Positions 9,944 to 21,044 of a DNA stretch of 64,000 nucleotides are shown here, one piece after another. The number at the start of each line of letters is the position of its first letter. Position 1 is the first letter of the stretch. Under the pieces are notes generated by a model. The model ran no database searches and was not told the DNA's origin. It saw only the letters and a list, made by a program, of their open reading frames with translations. The DNA is from Echinochloa phyllopogon (lineage: Eukaryota; Streptophyta; Magnoliopsida; Poales; Poaceae): assembly GCA_033239725.1 (NCBI GenBank), contig BTCW01000015.1, forward strand, positions 7,261,501-7,325,500, given 5' to 3'. The position numbers and the translations under genes were made by a program.

Positions 9944-12900
9944 ATGGTGAACACTCGTGCTAGCGCCTCTCAGAGACGCGCCCCTCTTGCTGGAGGAGAG
10001 CAACCAGAAGGAAGAAGAGAGAATCCTGAGAACCAGGAAGTGGATCAGCAGGATCCTATGGGAGAGAACCAGCCTGAAGGACAAGCACCTGTAAGAGGCG
10101 GACCAGAAGCAAGCCATCCCAGAAGTCAGAATGAGGGATCTTTTGTTATGCCCCCACTCCCACCAGATTTCAACTTGGCACAAGCTTTGTACCACCACAC
10201 CCTGTTCATGCAAAATGTGTGGAATGCCAGCCGCCGTCAGGAGACAGCCCGTAGACCCAATGCGGGTGACAAGTTGACCAACTTTCTGAGAACCAGGCCA
10301 CCCACCTTTGGAGGGTCCAGCAACCCCTTGGAAGCAGATGACTGGCTGAGAACTATCAAGAGAAAGCTGGAATCATTTGGATGTGGAGACCGTGACAAAG
10401 TTCTTCTGACCTCCCACTAGCTCACTGGAACTGCCTTAGCTTGGTGGGATGCTTATTGTGCAGCTTCCCCGAATGAGTCCGCAATCACCTGGAAAGAGTT
10501 TGAAGAAGAGTTTCGTCGCTACCACATTCCCGACGCCACCATGAGGCGCAAGGCAGATGAGTTTCGTGCACTGAAGCAAGGAAACAAGACTGTGGAAGAG
10601 TACACCCATGAGTTCACTGAACTGGCCCGTTATGCACCAGATGAAGTGAAGACAGATGCAAAGAGGCAGGATGCTTTCATTAGAGGTCTACACCCAGATC
10701 TTCGAGCCCTGATAGTCACCCACAGTTTCCCTGACTTCAATACACTGATGAACAAGGCCATTGTCACAGAAAAGGCCAGAATGGAGGCAAGGCAAGAGAA
10801 CAAGCGCAAGTTCTTGGAAAGCAAGAACCGTCAGATGGACCGCTCGCAGAAACCCAGGAGCTCCGGTTACGCTGCACCTAGACCCCAGGCTCCCATACAG
10901 TACAGAACCCAGTTTCAGGCCACAAGCTCCCAGGCTCCCAACAACCAGTTCAAGAGCCAGACCACTTCGAAGCCACCACAGAGCAAAGTCAGTCAGGCCA
11001 CAGCCAGCAACAGCAATGCAAGAGCCTGTTTCAACTGCTGTGAGACCGGACACTACATCGCCGATTGCCCGTATCCTAGGAGCAAGCCCGCGATATCAGT
11101 CTACTCCAACTCGGTGAATGGACCCAAGCCACCAGTGTCTGGAGCCAACCGTATACCCATCCGCAGCACCAACACCGGCAGCAACAACAACAACACCCAA
11201 CAGTCATATGGACGAGCCCTCGTCAACCACATCGACGCGCAGGAAGCTCAAGGAGCACAAGGAGTAGTACTCGGTGAGTACCTAGTCAGTTCAGTTTTGG
11301 GAACAATATTATTTGATTCGGGGGCATCGCATTCTTTCATATCATCAAGCTTTGTGGAAAAGCACAAAATACCTACAGTACTACTAAAGACACCCCTACT
11401 AACCCGAACACCTGGAGGTGATATTAAGTGCCAACTAGGTTGTTCGCGGGTATGGATTCTTTTAAGTGGGGTAGAGTTTCTAGCAGACCTAGTGGTACTA
11501 GAATCCAAAGGAATAGATGTGATCCTTGGAATGGATTGGTTAGGCAAACACAATGGTCTCATAGGTTGTGCTGACAAGGTAGTGCACCTAACCAACCCAG
11601 ATGGAATACAAGTAGCCTGTCACACCAAGGGAAGTGGACCAGATCCTATGATCTTTAGTATGGAAACAAAAACCATAGAAGAAGTCCCAGTAATCAGAGA
11701 ATACCCTGATGTTTTTCCTGAAGTGTTACCTGGTATGCCACCGGATAGGGACATAGAGTTTGCTATTGAACTTGTCCCTGGAACCTCTCCTATAGCCAAG
11801 AGACCCTATAGGATGGCAGCCTTAGAGTTGGCAGAGTTAAAGAAACAACTAGAAGAGTTGCAGCAGATGGGCTTTATCAGACCCAGCACATCCCCTTGGG
11901 GAGCCCCAGTGCTCTTTGTGAGGAAGAAAGATGGGAGTATGAGATTGTGCATCGACTATCGTGCACTAAATGATGTCACTATCAAGAATAAATACCCACT
12001 CCCTAGGATTGATGATCTCTTTGATCAGTTGAAAGGAACCAAATACTTCTCCAAGATTGACTTAAGGACGGGGTATCACCAACTGAAGATTAAGGGGAGT
12101 GACACCTCAAAAACCGCATTTGTCACCCGATATGGGCAGTATGAGTTCACAGTGATGCCATTTGGGCTCACCAATGCGCCAGCTTACTTCATGAATCTCA
12201 TGAACAAAGTGTTTATGGACGAGCTAGACAAGTTTGTCTTAGTCTTCATTGATGATATACTTATCTACTCCAAGAGTGCCGAAGAGCATGAGCAGCACTT
12301 GCGGGTAGTGTTGGAAAAGTTGAGAGCACACCAGCTCTATGCCAAGTTCAGCAAGTGTGAATTTTGGCTGGAAAAAGTAGCTTTCCTTGGTCACATTTTG
12401 ACCGCAGAAGGAGTAGCAGTAGACCCTGAGAAGGTAGAGGCAGTCTCAAATTGGCAACAACCAACCAATGTGGGTGAGATAAGAAGTTTTTTGGGTTTAG
12501 CTGGGTATTGCCGGAGGATTATTGAAGGATTTTCCAAGATAACTAGACCCATGACAGAACTGCTCAAGAAAGAGAAGAAGTTTAATTGGACTGAGTCATG
12601 CGAAAAGAGTTTCCAAGAGCTGAAGAAAAAGCTGACCGCTGCCCCAGTTTTAACCCTACCAGATATTCACAGGGATTTCGTCGTTTACTGTGACGCGTCC
12701 CGCCAAGGATTAGGGTGTGTCCTCATGCAAGATGGGAAAGTTGTGGCATATGCCTCCCGACAACTCAGACCTCATGAGCAGAATTACCCAACGCATGACT
12801 TAGAGTTTGCAGCCGTGGTGCACGCACTCAAAATCTGGAGACACTACCTAATTGGGAACAAGTGTGAAATATACACGGATCATAAGAGCTTAAAGTATAT

Positions 12901-13498
12901 TTTCACCCAACCAGACCTGAACCTCAGACAGAGAAGATGGTTAGAATTGGTTAAGGATTATAATGTGGAAATTCATTACCACCCTGGCAAGGCTAATGTA
13001 GTGGCAGATGCCCTGAGCCGAAAGTCCTACAAACCCAAGAGTGCTCACCTGCAAGAAGAAATGGCACGATTAAATGTGCACATCGTCCCTCATAATAATA
13101 ACCACCAACTGACAATCCAGTCCACTCTGGAGGATCGGATCAGAGAAGCCCAGGGAACAGACAAGGATTTAGTGCAGATCTGCAAGCATACCGGAGAAAA
13201 TAAGGCACCAGACTTTAGAGTCGACAGTAAAGGAACGCTGTGGTATAAAGATAGGATTTGTGTGCCTAAGGAAGGAGACTTTAGACAGATAATCATGGAC
13301 GAGGCTCACAACTCGCCATATTCCATTCACCCGGGATCCACCAAAATGTATTTGGACTTAAAGCAGAACTATTGGTGGAAAGGAATGAAAGCTGACATAG
13401 CTCAATTTGTCGCCCATTGTGACACCTGCCAAAGAATTAAGGCCGAACACCAGAAACTCCGAAGTGCGAATATGCAGAGTACAGTGGAGCAGACATAG
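9944..13498 (+). pseudogene. Ty3/Gypsy gag-pol with one nonsense codon, integrase truncated
   Basis: The start at 9944 (MVNTRASASQR) follows AACCTGCAG. One frame carries the Retrotrans_gag region, a zinc knuckle CFNCCETGHYIADC, a protease active site DSGAS near 11312, RT with YPLPRIDDLFDQL and the FIDDIL active site near 12246, and RNase H with YCDASRQGLGCVL. The integrase H2C2 finger then follows. A TAG at 10418-10420 interrupts gag where the family has Gln. After the finger (AEHQK, near 13455) the frame jumps into unrelated codons and ends at 13498. The catalytic core of integrase is absent. Judged against element 2, about 1 kb is deleted. Confidence 0.88.
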
Positions 13499-13612
13499 TG
13501 TAAAGGAAGCTACGTGGGAAAGAGAAGATGCCCTGAAGAAAGAGTTCCCCCACCTTTTTAAGAGCCAGCCGAATCTCGAGGACGAGATTTCTTTAAGTGG
13601 GGTAGGTTTGTA
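13458..13612 (+). pseudogene. Chromodomain tail remnant, out of frame
   Basis: In a different frame from pol, the sequence reads CRVQWSRHSVKEATWERED, the last strand and helix of the Gypsy group chromodomain that follows integrase, and then a short acidic tail. It is what remains on the right side of the integrase deletion. Element 2 has the homologous CKVQWSHHTESEATWETED in place. Confidence 0.75.
13594..13608 (+). other. Polypurine tract of element 1
   Basis: AAGTGGGGTAGGTTT lies immediately before the 3' LTR, the usual form for this group. Confidence 0.75.
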
Positions 13613-16600
13613 ACGCCCGCGTTTCTAATCCCTGGAAAAAAAATCACTAAATAACACACCCGGTAAAAATCCTTTCAAAATGTTTTACCGCCGAGCTCCC
13701 GTTTCCGCCAAATCCTCCCCGCCTTGTTATTCCCCCCCCCCTCCTTTCCCTGTTCGCCTCTTTGTCACCACTCTCTTTTCCGTCCCGTCCCGCGTCGCCC
13801 GCTCTCGGGTCGACCGCCGGGCCCGTCTCTCGCTGACCGACCATCCCCGACGCCCGACGTCCTTCCGCCGCGAATCCCGCCGGCTCTCCCCTCTCTTTTC
13901 CCCTCCCCTTTTCCCCTTTTCTCCTTTTCTTTTTCCTCTTCCTTTTTCTTTCTTTCCTTCCTTTTCTTCTTTCTTTTCCTTCCCTTTCTCCCTTCCTCTG
14001 TTTCCCCTGCCCCGAGCACTCTGCTCCGCTCGCCGCCGACTGCCGGCCCCACCACCGCACACCCCTCTGCGCCCCTCCCCTGCCCTGCTCACCACCGGCC
14101 CACCTTCCGCTCACCCCTCTCACCGCAGCCACCCTCGCTCGCGACATCGCCGCCGTGTCCGCCACCACTCCTCGGCCCCGCTCACCGCCGACCGCCGGTT
14201 CCCCGGCTGGCATCACCCCTCTGCCGCACCACCGCCGCTCCGACCACCGTACGCAGCGCTCGCGCGTGCACGCCACCGCCAGCTCAGTCGCGCGCGCCCA
14301 GCTCCGCTCCACACCACGCCACCACCGCTGTCGTGCCGCCTGCGCCATCCACCGGAGCACGCCGCCGCTGACCGCTCGCCTCTTTCCCCAACGCCGCACG
14401 CAAGCCGCCCCTGACCAGAGCTCGTCGTCACTGAGCCGACCGCCGTGCACCGCTGCCGTGCCGCCCTCGCCAAGCCAGCGCCGACCATTGTCGAGCCGCA
14501 GACCCACCGCCGTCGTGACCACCACCGCCGCACTCGCCTGCACGTTACCGCCCGGCCCCGCCGCGGTCGCTTCGACGCGCCACCGCCCACGCACCGTCAC
14601 CTCACCTCGCGCATGCCATATCACGACGAGCACAGCGCCGCCGTACCAATCACGAGCGCGGTTCCCGGCCGCCATAACTCAGCCTGCCGGCCATCACCGA
14701 CCGCCGAGCCCTCTCTCGTCGGCCCGCCCCCTCAGCTCACCTCCACGCCTATAAATAGGCTCATCCACATCCCCTCCACCTCCACCAGCTCGTGCGCCAC
14801 TCGATCCGCCTGCCCCACCGCCGCAACGCCGCCGCCATCACCTCAAGTACCGCCGCCGCCGCCGCTCTTGTGAACCGGCCGCCTCACTCCACCTCCGCCC
14901 GAGGTAGGACCACGGGTGAACTTGCCATGACCCCCTCTCTCTTTTCCCCGGGTCAATTTGACCCTTTGCCACAGCCATCGCCGGCAATCCGGCCGGGCAG
15001 CACCGCCGCCGCCGCTCCCCCCCCCTTTCACTGTGTCGCGAGGAAGAAAGGCGCTTTTGCGCGTAACCCCCTGTCTTTTTCCCTTTTCGAACCCGCAGTC
15101 CAAACTTAACCCCCCCTCTCTCTCGGGCACTTTGCACAAAACCCCCTGAACTTTTACCAAATCAACCCGCAGTCCAACGACCAATATTTCCTCTCTCTCT
15201 GTTGATTTCGCCAGAGGCCCCTGGACTTTTCGGTATTTACAGAAAGGTCCTTTTCTTTATAAACAGCCCCTAAACTCCACTAAACCTGTCATTTCATGCG
15301 CCAAATTAATCCCGTTTGATCCCAAACTCCACCACAATATTCACCAATATATTTTCGCTAAATCCAACCAGTCCCTACTCAAAAATAATCGTGTCATCAT
15401 CATTCGCTCTCGTTTTCCGTTCTTTCTTTCGGAGCTCCATAAAAGCTTTTTCTTTTATTTATTGGGTGTTTGCTGTGTGTGCCGTAGACTCCGCTGTGAA
15501 CGAGGAAGGACTCGAGGAGGAGCAGTGCTACGAGCAGGAGATTGGAGACCAAGACCCCGGGCAGGAATCCCCCGAGGGTTGGGAGAACGGCAAGTGCAAT
15601 CCCACCCTTTGATGCATATTGTTGTCCCAGTTTTTATAAACACAACCCATGGCATGATTTATAAAACTTGCATAATTTTTCTGCTAAACCCGGTTGGATA
15701 GCCATACCTTGATTGCTATGACTGATTCCTTGACAACCTAGATTAATATTTAAATATGACAATGTTCTATTTGAATATTAGTCACTGCTAGAAATGCTTA
15801 GGAACTTTTTACCATTATACCCCCATAACAAATACTTGGTGTTTACAAAAGCAACCGTGTGCGTACCTTAAAATAAAAGAAATAATTTGTGTAAATAAAA
15901 TGAGTACCCGTGTGGGATGAGACAGACGGTATTTCCGTGTGAAATACCGAGATGAGCTCGAACCAGTGTGGTTGAGCATGGTGGGAGTTGTCTATCCTAT
16001 CACAAGTTTTGGGATGATGTTGATGTGTCATCTAGCCTAACCCATTTTTCTGTACCACCACTCGACCGTTGTATGTGGCAACGGCCTAGCATAAATCCCA
16101 CTAGTCGAGCTGCTGGTTATGTGGTGTGCTGGTGAGCAACAGAGGGCCATGGAGCCGGGGATACGGTCTATGTGAGGTATACCCCTGGTTAGAACCTCGT
16201 TGGTAGGTTCCTAACCCCTGGTCGCGTCTGTGATAACTTGTCAGTCTAGCTATGGTGGGTAATGGCTTTGATTGGAGCTGCGCGGGCACTAAGGTGTTCT
16301 TGTTGTGGTAGCCTACTTGTGGTTGTGTACACCTCTGCAGAGTTAAAACCTATTCGGATAGCCGTGTCCACGGTATTGGGCGAGTTACGGCTTGGTCACT
16401 TCACTAGTCCCCTGTTTTGGTGTATGAAAATGTTGGTATTTGATTGAGCTGAGAAATGTTTTGACATGGGCTACGACAGATGGGGAATCTGGTAGCAACA
16501 ACATCTTGTACGAAAAAGTGTTACATTTACTGTTCCTTTTAAAAGTAATATTTGTGAAAACACATTGTGAAAACCAACCCCTTGCATGTGTAATAAAATT

Positions 16601-17031
16601 TGCTTTGCTGCTAAATGAACCATGAGCCTTCCTTGTTACAATACTTGCATACTTCTGGTATACCCCTCCGTGGTTGTGGTTGCGCTTGCTGAGTACGTAT
16701 GTACTCACCCTTGCTTAATCTGTTGCAGAGGCAGACCCGGACTTTGTGCCTGAGGATATCGTCTAGTGGGGTTCGTTCTGCACCCAACCTTTGCCTGTGT
16801 GTTAGGGCCACCCGCTGGAAGCCGCATGCGTTGCCACTCTGATGAAGACCTCTACGTTATCAACCTCTTTATCTGGAGCTTAGTGTTAGTTCTGTTTGTT
16901 GTGGCCCTGCAATGCCACCGTCTCCCGTAATGTTGTTGTTGTACTGAACTATCTGTTGTAATAATGTGAACCAGCATCCTGGGACTGGTATTTGTATCAC
17001 ATTAAGTTCTCTCTTTCGAGGGGACGCTTCA
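13609..17031 (+). repeat. 3' LTR of Gypsy element 1 (3423 bp)
   Basis: It matches the 5' LTR end to end with scattered substitutions and a few one- to two-base indels. The TATA box (14750-14757), the GCAAGTG site and the TGAGTAC/GTACTCA hairpin are all kept. Confidence 0.92.
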
Positions 17032-17036
17032 GATGG

Positions 17037-17190
17037 GTGTAATAATCATTTGTTTATACATAGAATAGACCGAGAATTGTCCATCCACTTTTAGCCCCCA
17101 TCTGAAAACATCGTTTTCTTGACAAAGGTGAACATTTAGTAAATATGCAACCATATGTTGTCATGCAATTAGTTTATCCCCAACAATTGG
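17037..17190 (-). pseudogene. LINE remnant, part 2 (right of the insertion)
   Basis: The minus-strand translation has ENDVFRWGLKVDGQFSVYSM, the stretch that precedes the zf-RVT domain in plant LINE ORF2 proteins. It runs in the same frame into the codons at 4313 once the Gypsy element and one GATGG copy are removed. Upstream of about 17190 the similarity fades. Confidence 0.65.
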
Positions 17191-17823
17191 CCTACGGAAA
17201 GACATATTAAGTTATTGGTATATATGTATAGTATTAAGACGTGCGTGTAGTTGGAGTTGGAGACCTGCAACTTGCAACCACGTACTTGCATGGGTATAGT
17301 ATAATGCGGGCCTACTAATTTGCGTTCTATACTATGACGAATATAAGTGGTATATATGTGCTACGATGTTCGTACGTACAGATACGGAGTCTGCAATGTC
17401 TGACTAGCAGCTTATAGGAGTAAGCTAAGAATATACACGTACGTATAATGTGGAAGGCTTAAAATAATATCTGTTTCGAGAAAAAATTAGTACGTTCTCC
17501 GGCTTAAATTATTTGCCTTAGCTCGTTATTTTATAAAATATTGTGCAGGCAGGTCTGCAGAAAGATGCACAAAATCTGAAGACGGCAGCCCTCCATATTT
17601 TCATCCCCAAGATGCTGATCAAGTTTCAGGAGGGTGATCTTGCGGTAATTGAAAAAAAAAACCCGGCTGAACATTACAGTGTTTGGAGCTCTGGTGTCTT
17701 GCTGTTGCCAATGTTGTGGCGTGGCAACCAACGTTGCTGTTTCTATTTGCTAGGGATCCGAGTTTGAGGTCTGTGCCAACTGTGAGTGGAGCATTTAGTT
17801 GCTGCTATGCAAGGATCTTGGCT
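17191..17823. other. Unassigned sequence between LINE remnant and CACTA
   Basis: Mostly AT-rich, with no recognised element. From 17543 a 75-codon open frame follows TTGTGCAG, which could be an exon acceptor (AGLQKDAQNLKTAALHIF). I recognise no protein family and it may be chance. The last three bases, GCT, are the target duplication of the CACTA element. Confidence 0.3.
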
Positions 17824-18200
17824 CACTACCGGAAAACCGTTGTTTGCCGTGTGCCCAATATTTTGCCGTGTGTAAATTATCGGGCACACGGCAAACAACC
17901 TCTTTGCCGTGTGCCAACGAAATAAACCACGCCAAAGAAAGGACACACGGTAAATATGCTATTTGCCGTGTGCCCGGAGCTCAACACACGGCAAACAACC
18001 TCTTTGCCGTGTGCCGCTGACGCAACACACGGCGAAGATTTAAAACAAATGGAACCCTCTCCCAAGTGACGGCCGTTATCCTTTGCCGTGTGGCATGGGT
18101 AGGCACACGACAAAGTCTTGTTTTCGCCGTGTGCCAAAGGATGACACACGGCGAAGACATGTTTTTGCCGCGTGCCTTGCCATGGCACACGGCAAAGCAC
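17824..18200 (+). repeat. Left subterminal repeats of CACTA 1
   Basis: About 15 copies of TTTGCCGTGTG or its complement CACACGGCAAA, many as facing pairs able to form hairpins. Such motifs bind the TNPA-type protein in En/Spm. The matching array is at 41655-41998. From 18201 to 18879 the sequence is AT-rich with no recognised gene; the first part of tnp2 that should be there is missing. Confidence 0.85.
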
Positions 18201-18879
18201 AAGAGAAAAATCAAAATTTTACCCCTAAACTTTTTCTCCACTCTACTTATATTGTTTGACACTCAATGTTTTAATTTGGTATATTTCTCGATCACTTTAC
18301 TATATTTAACAAATTTATTTTATTCAAATGATTTTTTTCAAACAAGACAAATTTGAACTGCAAGTGCATGAAATAATAGAATAAAGTGACTGGAAAAATG
18401 ATATTCGTGATAATGAGTCCAATGTAAGAACTTATCCTATAGTTTAATCCAAATTTCAAAAACCGTATTCACGAAACAATAGCACGAATGTGGGATCGAA
18501 TAGTGTTTGAATTCTATAAAATTCAAATATTGTCTAAAAATCATGAGATTTGTCAAATTCTCACGTTATCATACTTTGAGTCAATATTTTATGGTTAGGT
18601 TTATAAGCGCAATAAGGTTCAATTTTGAGTTTGACTTTAAAACTTTTTCTATAGGCTCCACACAACATAGATTGCTTCATGTTAAATTTTGGTAAACTTT
18701 CGAATGCGTTCGGTAATTTTAATTGATTAATTGTAATTGTAGAATTTTAATTGATAATAATAAATATGAGGTTTAACTACATGAAATAGTGGAAAAACTA
18801 AGTGGATAATTGTTATTCATGCTACCAAGTCAAGCATATTAAGTAATAGATAAAGTATTCCTGGATACCCTGGATAATA

Positions 18880-21044
18880 TGAGTGTGTACATGGAGACTT
18901 TAATTGACGATCTGCTCCGTGCTTGGGAGGAAGGGGTATGGACATACGACCGAGCTACAAAGACAAACATTAAAATATGAGTGTGGTACATGTACTCCTT
19001 GCATGACTTGCCGGCGTATGGGATATTCTGCGGCTGGTGTGTCCACGGGAAGTTTCCATGCCCAGTATGCAAGGCATCTCTCAAGTTCTTCTGGTTAACA
19101 AAGGGTGGCAAGTATTCTTCATTCGACAAACACCGACAATTTTCTTCCTATTGACCATCCATTCAGGCGAGACATCAAGAACATTACAAAGGGTGTCGTG
19201 GTTGAAGACCCGCCACTGCAGATGTTGACAGGTGTTGCGGTTCGTGCGTAGTTAGATGCGCTTAGGGTAAACGAAGAAGGTGGTGGTTTTGTGGGATATG
19301 GTGAGGAACACGCCTGGACCTTGAAGTCGGGCTTGTGGAGGCTCCCCTACATGAAAGACCTTCTTCCACATAACATTGATATGATGCACACTGAGAAGAA
19401 TGTCGCCGAGGCACTCTGGGGTACAATCATGGATATTCCTGATAAGACAGAAGACAACGTGATGGCTAGAGTGGATCAAGCTAGGTTATGCAATAGACCA
19501 AAGCTGGACATTCCGCCTCCCAAAGACGACAAGAAATGGAAAAAAGCCACCAGTCGAATTCGTTCTGAAGAAAAAGAAGGAAGTATTAGAATGGTTCCAA
19601 ACTTTAATGTTTCCAGATGGATATGCTGCGAATCTGAGGAGGGGGGTGAGCTTAACTACTATGTGAATAAATGGGCTGAAGAGTCATGACTATCACCTAT
19701 GGATTGAGCGGCTTCTTCCGGTGATGGTTCGAGGCTATCTCCCTGACCATGTGTGGCAAGTGCTGGTAGAGTTAAGCAATTTCTTCCGCATCCTTTGTGC
19801 TAAAAAGTTATCTCGTGTCGTGGTTGTAGAAATGGAAAAATTGGCACCTGTGTTGCTTTGTAAGTTGGAGAAGATCTTTCCACCCAGTTTTTTCAATCCG
19901 ATGCAGCATATGATTTTGCACCTCCCGTATGAGGTACGAATGGGGGGGCCTGTGCAGGGCCGTTGGTGCTATTCAATTGAGAGACAGCAAAAGTTCCTTT
20001 GAACCAAATGTAAAAACAAATGCAAAATTAAAGCTTCGATTGCAGAGGCATACTGTACTGAAGAGGTGTCAAACATCACAACAAAATACTACTCTGACAA
20101 CATTCCTAATGTGCATAATCCACCCACCCGTTACAATGCCATTAAAGATGAATCGAACCTCAGCCTCTTCAGAGGGCAACTCGAAAGTGCCTCTGGTGCG
20201 ACTCCTAAGACCTTGCAACATAAAGAGTGGCGTATTATCATGATGTATGTGTTGACCAACCTTTCCGAAATGGAACCGTACATTGAGTAAGTGCACAAAC
20301 GAACTAGTTCTCGATTATTCATACCATAACATCGCTATTTTGCATCCAACCCCCTCGATCTTGTTTTACAGGGAATTCACTCATCAATTTTCGTAGGGCC
20401 ATAGGGCACCCACCCCCGCAACAAGTTGATACCCTTCTTAAAAAGGGTGTCGGACGTGGATCGCCCGATTTTATTTCTTGGTTTAAACAAAAGGTACAAT
20501 CATTCTGAAGCTCATACTTTTTGTTTGACATTACAAGTCCTCATAAATGCGAATAATATCAAGCTTCTACTTGTAGGGTCAAAACGATGTGTCAATGAGT
20601 CCCGAGTTGAGACAACTTGCCAATGGTTGTGCCTATCGGGTCATGTCATTTTCCGGCTATGACGTGAATGGATATCGTTTTCACACAGAGAACCACGAGC
20701 AGACTCGGCCCAATCGAAGAACCACCAATACAGGAGTTTCTACGACAACCCTCGATGGGGTCGAGTATTATGGAAGAATTGAAGAAATATATGAACTCAC
20801 GTTCGATGGTTGCAAACCTCTTAAACCCGTCATATTCAAATGCCATTGGTTTGATCCTAACAAAGTGCGACGGACTCCTAATCTTGGACTAGTCGAAATT
20901 CGACAGTCATCCGTCTATCCAGGAGATGATGTCTATATTGCGGCCCAACAAGCTACAGAAGTTTATTATCTATCATACCCTTGCAAAACCGATGCACGTC
21001 TTGTGGGTTGGGATGTTGTCTACAAGGCATCACCACATGGTAAA
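18880..21044 (+). pseudogene. tnp2 (TNPD-like) transposase pseudogene of CACTA 1
   Basis: It begins mid-protein (VYMETLIDDLLRAWEEGV, then CGWCVHGKFPCPVCK) and lacks the N-terminal third. The tnp2 core is recognised by GFVGYGEEHAWTLKSG and PHNIDMMHTEKNVAEALW (19290-19420). A DUF4218-like part follows (FPPSFFNPMQHMILHLPYEV, about 19880) and then, after an intron of about 290 bp (GTAAGT at 20289 to TTGTAG before 20579), a DUF4216 part with SFSGYDVNGYRF and LVGWDVVYKASPHGK. Stops (for example TAG at 19252 and TGA at 19687) and frame changes break it. It is cut at 21044 by Gypsy element 2. Confidence 0.85.

Larger units (their letters stand above)
4319..17031 (+). mobile_element. Ty3/Gypsy element 1, TSD GATGG, integrase deleted
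   Basis: This is a complete insertion with two LTRs of about 3.42 kb starting TGTAACGCCCGCG and ending GACGCTTCA. It is flanked by the 5-bp target duplication GATGG (4314-4318 and 17032-17036). Internal order: initiator-Met primer-binding site, two extra ORFs, gag-pol, chromodomain remnant, polypurine tract. By eye the LTRs differ at roughly one to two percent of positions, so insertion is recent. Very long LTRs and upstream extra ORFs recall the rice RIRE3/RIRE8 group, from memory. Integrase catalytic core and most of the chromodomain are missing, so the copy cannot integrate by itself. Confidence 0.92.

Noticed and set aside
17824..18200. Regularly spaced repeats resembling a CRISPR array
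   Set aside because: The repeats occur in both orientations at transposon ends with irregular spacing; they are CACTA subterminal repeats in a plant genome.
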